Source of the DNA: Methanothrix sp.
GTDB lineage: Archaea > Halobacteriota > Methanosarcinia > Methanotrichales > Methanotrichaceae
Direction of reading: 5' to 3'
Length of the DNA: 9,416 nt
NCBI GenBank assembly: GCA_011391755.1
Contig: JAABPZ010000039.1
Location: 1-9,416 of the forward strand
Both the position numbers and the translations under genes were made by a program. The notes beneath the pieces were generated by a model, which saw only the letters and a program-made list of their open reading frames with translations, did no database searches and was not told the origin of the DNA. Positions 1-6,065 of the stretch are shown here, piece by piece. Each line of letters opens with the position of its first letter. Within the stretch, counting starts at the first letter, position 1.

Positions 1-33
1 AATGTAGCAGAATTCCAGTTTCATGATATAAAA

Positions 34-53
34 TTATTATTTTAATTTTTTTT
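34..53 (+). terminator. Possible T-rich archaeal terminator of a gene to the left
   Basis: An AT-rich stretch ends in eight consecutive T residues (46-53), just before the base composition jumps to GC-rich. Archaeal transcription commonly ends at T runs in the coding strand without a stem-loop. No upstream gene is visible in the window, so this rests on the T run alone. Confidence 0.3.
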
Positions 54-55
54 GT

Positions 56-165
56 CGTCCCCCAAGCACACGCTCATGCGCCTTGCTCTCTGCGCGCACG
101 AGGGCTTGCGGGTGGGGGCGAGCTCAGGTCCCGCGCGAGTACGGACGTGCAGGCGCCCGCGTGAA
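56..165 (+). repeat. GC-rich direct repeat, copy 1 (partner at 901-1006)
   Basis: This about 110-base GC-rich block starts abruptly after AT-rich DNA. It aligns with 901-1006 in the same orientation with a few small gaps. The best-conserved core, CTTGCGGGTGGGGGCGAG at 105-122, recurs at 947-964, and CCCGCGCGAGTACGG is also shared. The alignment fades at the left end. Reading frames crossing it are not shared between the copies, so it looks like non-coding or decayed DNA, not a protein domain. It lies immediately left of the toxin-antitoxin pair and copy 2 lies to its right, so the pair is bracketed. Its identity is unknown. Confidence 0.7.
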
Positions 166-207
166 CGCCGCCCAGAATTGGCCGGGAAGACGTTCTCCTT
201 CCTTCTT

Positions 208-224
208 GCCGAAAGATATATTTC
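208..224 (+). promoter_or_regulatory. Archaeal promoter (BRE + TATA) of the toxin-antitoxin pair
   Basis: A purine-rich BRE (CCGAAAG, 209-215) is followed by the TATA element ATATATTT (216-223). A start site 22-30 bases downstream falls at about 242-249, on or next to the antitoxin ATG at 249. The message would therefore be leaderless or nearly so. The 16 bases 205-220 are identical to 1545-1560, upstream of the histidine kinase. Confidence 0.65.
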
Positions 225-248
225 CTTTACAATCTTTACAAGATCTTC

Positions 249-434
249 ATGCTTGCAACAAAGCGCGTGGCTGTGACCGAGCCTGTTTGGGCCGAGCTAT
301 CCGATCTTCGCAGGCCGGGAGAGACATTCAACCAGCTCCTGGCAGAAATGGTTGAAAGAGAGAAGAAAGCTCGTTTGATTCAACACCTAAAGCTGATTGC
401 CGATGAAGGCGATTTTGTGGAGCTGCCCCCTTGA
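249..434 (+). CDS. VapB-type antitoxin (COG1753/DUF7557-like)
   Basis: This 61-residue protein has the look of the small archaeal antitoxins grouped as VapB/COG1753. A beta-strand-like N-terminus (KRVAVTEPVWAEL, about residues 4-16) is followed by the family hallmark RPGETFNQLLAEMVER (residues 21-36) and a charged C-terminal helix ending in DFVELPP. Such proteins usually dimerise through a ribbon-helix-helix-like N-terminus, bind their own operator, and use the C-terminal part to mask the toxin. The ATG at 249 was chosen because it gives the normal family length and lies about 30 bases after a good TATA box. No ribosome binding site precedes it, which fits a leaderless message. Its stop codon overlaps the start of the next gene, a RelE-like toxin, so the two are translationally coupled. 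The pairing of a VapB-type antitoxin with a RelE-type rather than a PIN-type toxin is inferred from context. Confidence 0.85.
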   Translation: MLATKRVAVTEPVWAELSDLRRPGETFNQLLAEMVEREKKARLIQHLKLIADEGDFVELPP

Positions 435-721
435 GCTTCAATGTGGTGATCAATAGAATTGCTCTGGCGTATCTATCGGTGCTTCCGGAAAAAAGCCATC
501 AGCTAATTAAGGCGAAGTGTCATGCTCTTGCAGAGGACCCTTTCCCCGGCCAGGGTGGCGATAAGGAGCTGCTACATCTTGAGTTCAAGCTCTATCGAAT
601 GCATGTGGGGCGATCATTCACCGTGTTTTATCAAATCTGCGAGAGGGATATGCTGGTCAAGATCCTGGAGATAACGACCATTGACAAAGCGCACAAGCTC
701 TACAAGCATTTTCAAGGATAA
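431..721 (+). CDS. RelE/ParE-superfamily toxin
   Basis: This 96-residue protein resembles RelE-type mRNA interferases (COG2026). The N-terminal helices carry the L-P-x-K and A-L-A-E-D-P-F-P turn (residues 18-39). The C-terminal sheet carries KLYRMHVGRSFTVFYQ (residues 53-68), the pattern in which RelE toxins place basic catalytic residues. K53, R56, R61 and Y67 are candidates, with K86-H88 and Y91 near the end. Family members cut mRNA on the ribosome; ParE relatives poison gyrase, and sequence alone does not exclude that. The frame opens with TTG at 431, whose last two bases are part of the antitoxin stop (TTGA overlap). GGAG at 419-422, eight bases upstream, is a suitable ribosome binding site, so I prefer TTG to GTG at 443 or 446. 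The coupled order antitoxin-toxin is the usual one. The flanking GC-rich repeats suggest acquisition by transfer. Confidence 0.87.
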   Translation: MSFNVVINRIALAYLSVLPEKSHQLIKAKCHALAEDPFPGQGGDKELLHLEFKLYRMHVGRSFTVFYQICERDMLVKILEITTIDKAHKLYKHFQG

Positions 722-1010
722 AGAAAGCGTAACTGGCGGAGGCCAAGGACTTCAACTCCCCCACCTCGCCGGACCTGGCACCGAAGACCTCCGCCAGTAT
801 CTCCTTGGCCATCTCCAGGCCCCTCGTCCCTGGTGCTGACCGCCCGCCCGGCCTTGCAGAGCCTCGCCTCTCCCGCGCCTCCTTCCGCCTCACCTTCCTG
901 CGCTCCCCCAGGTACACGCTGCCTGCCCCGGTCCTCTGCACGGGGCCTTGCGGGTGGGGGCGAGCCCGGGTTCCCGCGCGAGTACGGGCGTGCAGGCGCG
1001 CGTGACCGTA
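722..1010. other. GC-rich stretch without a convincing gene, ending in repeat copy 2
   Basis: These bases are markedly richer in G and C than both flanks. A minus-strand frame is open across the stretch (roughly 657-1061). Its N-terminal half is dominated by Arg, Gly, Pro and Ala, as expected from chance translation of GC-rich DNA. Only a short segment, MAKEILAEVFGARSGEV, looks protein-like, and it runs without a break into the reverse complement of the toxin gene end. I do not recognise a family. It may be the truncated remnant of a gene from higher-GC DNA, abutting the toxin gene at about 722. Confidence 0.4.
901..1006 (+). repeat. GC-rich direct repeat, copy 2 (partner at 56-165)
   Basis: This is the second copy of the block described at 56-165, in the same orientation, differing by scattered substitutions and small indels. 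It is continuous with the GC-rich stretch on its left, whereas copy 1 abuts AT-rich DNA. That suggests copy 2 sits in the original context and copy 1 is the displaced or truncated one. Confidence 0.7.
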
Positions 1011-1156
1011 AAGAGGATCGAGCCGAAGATGAATATCGGTTTGGATCATGCGCAGGGGCACGAGATGGCAGGAGAGGCGTTAGGACCTCAGGACGCGCAA
1101 TATGCACATGAATATGTGTGTTCAGGCAGCAGTAGGATAGGGTAAGGGGCGTGGGA
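1007..1156. other. Intergenic stretch, nothing identifiable
   Basis: No frame with protein-like content, no tRNA-like cloverleaf and no strong hairpin is visible. A short inverted repeat (CACAT-GAAT-ATGTG, about 1104-1117) is too small to interpret. Confidence 0.5.
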
Positions 1157-1442
1157 CTACTCGATGAGCTCTAGAGAGTTAGGAGATGGCCTGCATCTCT
1201 GACCCTTCCAGCCGAGCTCAACCTTCCAGTTGTCGTATTTTAATGAGATTTTTATCTTTGCCCGATATGAAGTTATTTTTCCCTTATCGTCCAAGCTGAC
1301 GTCTAACTCCGCAACTTCGCCAATTCTTAGGTTCCAAAGGAATTCAGACGCTGTGTCGATTGCATTTCTAGCAGCATCCTCCCAACTGGTAGGAGACGAT
1401 CCAACTAGCTCTAGAACTGGATAAATGCTCTTTGGCCTCCAT
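1157..1442 (-). pseudogene. Dodecin (flavin-binding protein), start codon frameshifted
   Basis: Read on the minus strand, a frame ending at the TAG at 1159-1157 encodes YPVLELVGSSPTSWEDAARN, then AIDTASEFLWNLRIGEVAEL and ITSYRAKIKISLKYD. This is the complete dodecin fold order: beta strand with the GxSPxSWE turn, helix, then two strands with the YRAKIKIS motif. Dodecins are about 65-75-residue proteins that assemble as dodecamers and store or buffer flavins. The Trp that stacks on flavin in the Halobacterium and Thermus proteins is replaced by Ile here. The frame has no ATG, GTG or TTG after its upstream TAG. The natural start, ATG at 1442-1440 followed by GAG GCC AAA, is one base out of phase. 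Removing one base around 1433-1429 would restore MEAK-SIYPVLELVG. The C-terminus runs about 24 residues beyond the usual end. Either the gene is dead or the extra base is a sequencing error. It is divergent from the histidine kinase at 1614. Confidence 0.82.
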
Positions 1443-1461
1443 TGCTATATAATTTTCTAAG

Positions 1462-1476
1462 TTTATGTACTTTGCC
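1462..1476 (-). promoter_or_regulatory. Possible promoter of the dodecin relic
   Basis: On the minus strand GGCAAAG followed by TACATAAA (1469-1462) resembles BRE plus TATA. Its centre lies about 23 bases before the ATG at 1442, consistent with a leaderless message. A second AT-rich element (TTATATA, 1453-1445) is too close to the ATG to serve it. Confidence 0.35.
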
Positions 1477-1547
1477 TCATAGTTATTATGACTATCTCCA
1501 GGAGAGGCGACCAAGACGCCGAAGATGTATGCCCTCCTTTTCTGCTT

Positions 1548-1563
1548 GCCGAAAGATATAATA
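1548..1563 (+). promoter_or_regulatory. Archaeal promoter (BRE + TATA) of the hybrid kinase
   Basis: GCCGAAAG (1548-1555) followed by ATATAATA (1556-1563) matches BRE plus TATA. The expected start site is about 1581-1590, giving a leader of some 25-30 bases before the ATG at 1614. The 16 bases 1545-1560 are identical to those at 205-220 before the toxin-antitoxin pair. Confidence 0.65.
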
Positions 1564-1613
1564 CTAAATCTTCCAACAGATGTATCAATCAGAACGATTA
1601 ACTAGTGATAATC

Positions 1614-4600
1614 ATGGGCAATGACATCATCGACGGCATGCGAAGGGAAGAAGAGTTGCAGAAAGCCTTGCAAGTCGCGCAAGCTCGTAACGCCCAGTAC
1701 GAGCAGGCAGTCTCGATGATATCCGACATCGTCTGGCGTTATGATGTCAATGCCAAAGGAGAGCATGTTGACTCCTACATCTCGCCGGTTGCAGACCGGA
1801 TGCTGGGGGTGCCTGCCGGCACCATCGGAGATAGCTTCGAAAAATACTTTTCCTATGTTCATCCTGATGACTTGCCTGTCGTGCAGAAGATGCTCTCCGA
1901 AGGGATACGAACTCATGGGACGGACAAAACCGCAGAATACCGTGTGCAAAAGGGCGACTTCACGATGCTTTGGGTTCGTTCTAAGGGTTCAGCTTATCCC
2001 CAGCCGGACGGACGAGTCACCGTCTTTGGCACGACAAGCGATATCATGGAACGCAAGCGTGCTGAGCAGGACTACCGGACGCTGTTCCACGAGATGCAGA
2101 ACGGCTTCGCATTGCACGAGATCATCTGCGATGGAGATGGAAATCCGTCCGATTATCGCTTCCTTAGAGTCAATCCGGCCTTCGAGCGCATGACTGGCCT
2201 GAAGGGGGAAGAGATCGTGGGCCGGACCGTTCAGGAGGTCATGCCCGGCACCGAGCGGCACTGGATCGAGACTTATGGCAAGGTGGCGCTGACCGGCGAA
2301 CCGGCTTTCTTCGAGAACTACTCAGCTGAACTGAAGAAGCATTTTGAGGTGACGGCCTTCCGGCCTGCTCCCAATCAGTTCGCCTGCATCTTCGACGACA
2401 TCACTGAGCGAAAGATGGCGGAGGAGAAAAATGTCTCCTCAGAAGCACTTCTGAACGCTACCCTCGATTCCATCCCTGATATCATCGGAATACAAAATCC
2501 AGACCATACGATAGTACGCTATAACAAAGCAGGATACAAATTTTTGAACCGTTCTGCGGAGGAGGTTCACGGGCGACGATGCTACGAACTAATCGGACGA
2601 AACATTCCCTGCGAAGAATGTGCAACTGAAAAGGCGCAAAAGACGAAGAGGTTGGAACAGACCGAGAAGTATCTGCCCGAATACGGAATTTATCTGGACT
2701 GCCGGTCTAACCCCGTATTGAATAAAGATGGCGAGATCGAATTCATTGTCGAGCAGTTGCGGGACATCACCGATCGCAAGCGAACGGAGATGGTGCTGCA
2801 GGAGAGCGAAGCACGATATAAGCGAATAGTCGAGACTGCCAACGAGGGCATCATGATCATGGATGATCAATTCCGTTATGCTTTCGCGAACCAGAAGCTG
2901 GCTGACATGCTGGGTTATCAACCAGAGGAGATGCTAGGTAAGCCGGTAACCTCCTTCATTTTCGAAGAGGACTTCCCGGATCACAAAGCCATGATGGAAA
3001 TGCGTGTATCAGGCAGAGGGGCGCAATATGAGCGCAGGCACCGCCGCAAGGATGGAAGTTGCTGCTGGACGATAGTATCGGCAACACCGCTCAAAGATGA
3101 AGCAGGCCAGTTTGCCGGGTCCTTTGCCATGCTTACCGATATCACCGAGAGAAAGCAGGCGGAGGATGCTCAAAGAGAGAGCGAGGAGCGGTTTCGCACC
3201 CTTTTCGAAAGTTCTCAGGACGCCTTGATGATCCTCGCCCCGCCATCTTGGAAGTTCACCTCCGGCAACAAGGCAGCTGTGGAGATATTTGGGACGAAAG
3301 ACATGGCGGAGTTAATCTCGCTCGGTCCCTGGGATGTTTCCCCAAAACGACAGTCAGATGGGCAGCTCTCCGTCGATAAAGCCAGAGAGATGATCGAGAA
3401 GGCGATTTGTGAGGGCTCCCACTTCTTCGAATGGACACACAAGCAGCTTCGCGGCGAGACGTTCCCGTGCACGGTGCTGCTCACTCGCATGCAGCTACGG
3501 GATGAGACGATAGTCCATGCCACGGTGCGTGACATTTCTGCCCAGAAGAAGGAGGAGGAGGCGATGATCCAAGCAAAGAATGCTGCAGAAGATGCAACCC
3601 GTGCCAAGAGCGAATTCCTGGCCAATATGAGCCACGAGATTCGCACCCCCTTGAACGGTGTCATTGGCATGACCGGATTGCTGCAGGATATGGATTTGAA
3701 TGCACAGCAGCACGAATATGCCCAAATTGCCCATAAGAGCGGAGAGATGCTTCTCACTCTTATCAACGACATCCTGGACTTCTCCAAGATTGAAGCTTGC
3801 AAACTGGAACTGGAAAAGCTGAACTTCGATCTGCGCTCCATGCTGAAAGATACGACAGATTTTCTGGCCATCGGTGCTCGTGAGAAAGGACTGGAGCTGG
3901 TCTGTCTGGTAGGACCCGAAGTTTTGTCGCTCCTCTCTGGTGATCCGGGAAGGCTGCGCCAGATTCTAGTCAACCTGGGAAGCAATGCCGTGAAGTTTAC
4001 AAAGAAGGGCGAGATAGTGATCCATGTAAGCCTGGAGAGCGAAGACGAACGAAATGCCACAATTCGCTTCGCTGTTCGTGACACGGGCATCGGCATCCCG
4101 GCAAAGCGGCAGGATATGCTCTTTTCACCTTTCACTCAGGTAGATGGCTCGACGACACGCAAGTATGGTGGTACCGGTCTGGGTCTGGCCATCTCCCGGC
4201 AGCTCGCCGAGCTGATGGGTGGCAGGATCGGCTTGGAAAGCGAGTTGGGCATAGGCTCTACCTTCTGGTTCACAGCAGTGTTTGAGAAGCAGCCAGCCGG
4301 GTCTGGATTGGCAGATGAGGGGCTTGCCAAAATTGAGGGCGAGGGACTTATAAACGGCTGCGCGACTGGGCTTACTATTTCCGAATCGGTCAAACGCAAG
4401 ATACGCATCCTGGTGGCGGAGGACAACCCCGTAAACCAGAAAGTGGCCCAGGCTATGCTCCGAAAGATGGGGCTGCGGGCTGATGTGGTGGCCAATGGTC
4501 AGGAGGCCGTCAATGCGCTCCAGATGATTCCTTACGACCTGATATTGATGGACTGCCAAATGCCCGAGATGGACGGTTTCGAAGCCACTCGCTGCATCCG

Positions 4601-4781
4601 CCAGGAAGAATCGAAGGCGCTCAACCCGCATATTCCCATCATCGCCATGACTGCCGCTACCATGCAAGGAGACCGAGAAAAGTGTATTCAGGCGGGAATG
4701 AGCGATTTCATTGCCAAACCGGTCCAGCAAAGAGAACTGGCAGAAATGCTCGCCCGGTGGTTAGCGATAACTATCTGTTAG
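1614..4781 (+). CDS. Hybrid sensor histidine kinase, five PAS domains plus receiver
   Basis: This cytoplasmic phosphorelay kinase of 1055 residues has no signal peptide or membrane segment. Five PAS domains lie at about 20-148, 155-268, 275-390, 400-515 and 522-645, most ending in the DITERK-like linker. They are followed by HisKA with SHEIRTPLNG (phospho-accepting His at about 674), and HATPase with N-box Asn at about 791, G1 DTGIGIP at about 823 and G2 GGTGLGLAIS at about 852. A C-terminal receiver (about 930-1048) has acidic residues E936/D937, phospho-acceptor D980 in LILMDCQMPEMDG, T1013 and K1035. All catalytic residues are present. PAS3 carries a C-E-E-C pair (C333, C336), a possible metal or redox site. 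No HPt domain is present, so output needs a separate partner. ATG 1614 is preferred because GTGAT (1605-1609) can act as its ribosome binding site; GTG 1605 is the alternative. The architecture is bacterial in style and is common in Methanosarcinales, probably by transfer. The ligand is unknown. Confidence 0.97.
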   Translation: MGNDIIDGMRREEELQKALQVAQARNAQYEQAVSMISDIVWRYDVNAKGEHVDSYISPVADRMLGVPAGTIGDSFEKYFSYVHPDDLPVVQKMLSEGIRTHGTDKTAEYRVQKGDFTMLWVRSKGSAYPQPDGRVTVFGTTSDIMERKRAEQDYRTLFHEMQNGFALHEIICDGDGNPSDYRFLRVNPAFERMTGLKGEEIVGRTVQEVMPGTERHWIETYGKVALTGEPAFFENYSAELKKHFEVTAFRPAPNQFACIFDDITERKMAEEKNVSSEALLNATLDSIPDIIGIQNPDHTIVRYNKAGYKFLNRSAEEVHGRRCYELIGRNIPCEECATEKAQKTKRLEQTEKYLPEYGIYLDCRSNPVLNKDGEIEFIVEQLRDITDRKRTEMVLQESEARYKRIVETANEGIMIMDDQFRYAFANQKLADMLGYQPEEMLGKPVTSFIFEEDFPDHKAMMEMRVSGRGAQYERRHRRKDGSCCWTIVSATPLKDEAGQFAGSFAMLTDITERKQAEDAQRESEERFRTLFESSQDALMILAPPSWKFTSGNKAAVEIFGTKDMAELISLGPWDVSPKRQSDGQLSVDKAREMIEKAICEGSHFFEWTHKQLRGETFPCTVLLTRMQLRDETIVHATVRDISAQKKEEEAMIQAKNAAEDATRAKSEFLANMSHEIRTPLNGVIGMTGLLQDMDLNAQQHEYAQIAHKSGEMLLTLINDILDFSKIEACKLELEKLNFDLRSMLKDTTDFLAIGAREKGLELVCLVGPEVLSLLSGDPGRLRQILVNLGSNAVKFTKKGEIVIHVSLESEDERNATIRFAVRDTGIGIPAKRQDMLFSPFTQVDGSTTRKYGGTGLGLAISRQLAELMGGRIGLESELGIGSTFWFTAVFEKQPAGSGLADEGLAKIEGEGLINGCATGLTISESVKRKIRILVAEDNPVNQKVAQAMLRKMGLRADVVANGQEAVNALQMIPYDLILMDCQMPEMDGFEATRCIRQEESKALNPHIPIIAMTAATMQGDREKCIQAGMSDFIAKPVQQRELAEMLARWLAITIC

Positions 4782-4809
4782 ATATTCAGAGTGAAAAGTA
4801 GGTGCAGAC

Positions 4810-5664
4810 ATGATGTCAATAGAAGGATATTCAATAAGAAGGGCAGAAAGGCCAGAAGTTGATCTCATCATATCCTGGGCCAACTCAGAAGGATGGAATC
4901 CTGGCATTCACGATGCTGAAACCTTTTATAAAACGGATGCAAACGGCTTCTTCGTAGGCATATTAGATGGCAAACCAGTAGCAAGTATCTCCGCAGTAGC
5001 CTACAATGCTTCCTTTGCATTCCTGGGGTTTTACATCGTCCGACCCCCATTCCGAGGCCAGGGATTGGGCACAGAGATCTGGAACGCGGGGATGAAGTAT
5101 CTGGAGGGCAGGAACATTGGGCTGGATAGTGTCTGCGAGCAGCAGAAACTGTATGAGCGCAAGGGTTTTTGGCCATGCTACAAGAGCGTGCGTCACCAGG
5201 GAGTGGGTACCGGACAAGTGCGCAAAGCTGAGGGCATAAAATATCTCTCAGAGGTGCCCATGGAAGATATTCTGGCCTATGATGATCAGTACTTCCCAGT
5301 GCCTAGGCACGTATTCACCAAATCATGGATCAGGCAACCAGGGGGAATGGCCTATGCAGCTCTGAATAATGACGAGCTGAGGGGTTATGGTGTCCTCAGG
5401 CAATGCCATCAGGGTTATAAAATAGGGCCGCTTTTTGCCGATGATGAGGATGTAGCTGATTCTCTGTTTTGCGCTCTTTCTGGTCATGCACCACAGGGTG
5501 CGCCGGTCTTCCTGGATACACCACAGCCAAACTCTGCGGCTTTGGAGCTGGCCAAACGTCACCACATGCATCCCGTATTCGAGACGGTGCGCATGTACAC
5601 CAAGGAAGACCCAGGCCTGCCTATGGAAGGAATCTTTGGTGTCACGAGCTTTGAGCTGGGATAG
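4810..5664 (+). CDS. GNAT N-acetyltransferase with C-terminal YitH/HolE-type domain
   Basis: This 284-residue protein has an N-terminal GNAT fold (about residues 6-130) containing the acetyl-CoA pyrophosphate-binding loop RGQGLG (residues 82-87) after the strand FLGFYIVRPPF. The motif YERKGFWP, about 35 residues later, is the usual end of the GNAT core. The remaining 140-150 residues (YFPVPRHVFTKSWI, then RGYGVLRQCHQGYKIGPLFAD) match the second domain of the YitH/HolE group (Acetyltransf_18-like), where it completes the substrate pocket. The acceptor substrate cannot be named. AGGTG at 4800-4804, five bases before the ATG at 4810, is a good archaeal ribosome binding site; ATG 4813 is also possible. 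The gene starts 28 bases after the hybrid kinase stop with no promoter in between, so co-transcription is likely, though a functional link is unproven. Confidence 0.94.
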   Translation: MMSIEGYSIRRAERPEVDLIISWANSEGWNPGIHDAETFYKTDANGFFVGILDGKPVASISAVAYNASFAFLGFYIVRPPFRGQGLGTEIWNAGMKYLEGRNIGLDSVCEQQKLYERKGFWPCYKSVRHQGVGTGQVRKAEGIKYLSEVPMEDILAYDDQYFPVPRHVFTKSWIRQPGGMAYAALNNDELRGYGVLRQCHQGYKIGPLFADDEDVADSLFCALSGHAPQGAPVFLDTPQPNSAALELAKRHHMHPVFETVRMYTKEDPGLPMEGIFGVTSFELG

Positions 5665-5676
5665 AATTTTCAACTC

Positions 5677-6030
5677 GTGGCAGCGCAAAGTCCCCATCGT
5701 TCACGGTGGGGAGGAGCGCGTACAAATATCTTCACCCTTCAGAGTCAGATTGACAAGAAAGAATCGGAATGGCAACTCCTCGATTTCGATCCAACCTCAG
5801 CTACATTCTCGTTTGAACGCGATTTTGGCTTATCCAGAGACATCTTGAGCATAACCACATTAGCGGGGCGCAGGAGATATAAGCTCTTGAATTACCAGTA
5901 TGCTCAGAGATACTTAGACGGGTCTTGGAAATATCTGGCATCCAAGCTTTGTTTACACAAAAACGGAGCTTACTTTTTCCATTTGGCCTGTGAAAAGGAT
6001 ATTCCAGACGCGACACGACTTTTTGCGTAG
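5677..6030 (+). pseudogene. TnpB (IS1341-type) transposase fragment
   Basis: The open frame encodes 117 residues from a GTG at 5677. Residues about 25-110 follow the pattern of the N-terminal wedge (WED-like) region of TnpB: a strand, then ILSITTLAGRRRYKLLNYQY, then LDGSWKYLASKLCLHKNG and AYFFHLACEKDIPDA. In intact proteins this segment directly precedes the RuvC-I motif (a D-x-G-x-x-N-like sequence) of an about 370-420-residue RNA-guided nuclease. Here the RuvC and zinc-ribbon parts are absent, and the frame stops after TRLFA at 6030, just before the right-end hairpin. This suggests an internal deletion joining the N-terminal segment to the extreme C-terminus. The first 15 residues (QSPHRSRWGG) are simply the translated left hairpin. 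There is no nuclease function. Annotation as a small hypothetical protein would be a mistake. Confidence 0.68.
5686..5716 (+). repeat. IS605-type terminal hairpin 1 (TTCA loop)
   Basis: TCCCCATCG (5691-5699) pairs with CGGTGGGGA (5704-5712): nine pairs including one T-G wobble, around a TTCA loop. The surrounding CAAAG...GGAGGAG context resembles right ends of IS1341-like elements. It lies 26 bases after the acetyltransferase stop codon and could also act in RNA as a 3' end structure. Confidence 0.65.
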
Positions 6031-6034
6031 TCGC

Positions 6035-6065
6035 AAGCCGCGCCCTTCAGGACGCGGTAGTTGAC
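6035..6065 (+). repeat. IS605-type right-end hairpin 2 (TTCA loop)
   Basis: CCGCGCCC (6038-6045) pairs with GGACGCGG (6050-6057), with one C-A mismatch and a TTCA loop, followed by TAGTTGAC. AAGCC-hairpin-GGTAGTTGAC is a typical right end of IS200/IS605-family elements. In active elements this end, with the 3' part of tnpB, specifies the omega RNA scaffold, and flanking DNA supplies the guide. The next base, 6066, is the last base of the convergent gene. Confidence 0.72.

Larger units (their letters stand above)
5686..6065 (+). mobile_element. IS200/IS605-type (IS1341-like) remnant
   Basis: The interval is bounded by two hairpins with TTCA loops (5691-5712 and 6038-6057) of the kind found at IS200/IS605 ends and recognised there by the TnpA transposase. 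A tnpB fragment lies between them. No tnpA is present, and the RuvC nuclease part of tnpB is missing, so the element cannot move itself. It may be one internally deleted element, or the right end of one element followed by the right part of another. It sits between two convergent genes. Confidence 0.65.

Noticed and set aside
657..1061. Minus-strand frame of 134 codons through the GC-rich stretch, considered as a gene
   Set aside because: It overlaps the end of a well-supported toxin gene, and most of it is Arg/Gly/Pro/Ala-rich translation of GC-rich DNA. Only a short segment looks protein-like.
1104..1117. Small inverted repeat CACAT-GAAT-ATGTG as an operator or terminator
   Set aside because: Only five pairs, no T run, and no gene close enough to make use of it.
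1230..1424. Plus-strand 64-codon frame between the GC-rich stretch and the kinase
   Set aside because: It is a shadow of the dodecin frame on the opposite strand, which matches a known family far better.
2610..2621. C-x2-C in PAS3 as half of a zinc finger
   Set aside because: No second Cys/His pair lies nearby, and the position within the PAS fold fits a PAS-subtype feature better.
3215..4135. Long minus-strand open frame (306 codons) opposite the hybrid kinase
   Set aside because: It is the reverse complement of the HisKA/HATPase/PAS5 coding sequence, its translation is Ser/Arg-rich and low in complexity, and the plus-strand protein has all catalytic motifs in order.
4125..4730. Minus-strand open frame (201 codons) opposite the receiver domain
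   Set aside because: It lies fully inside the kinase gene, and its translation has no recognisable domain.
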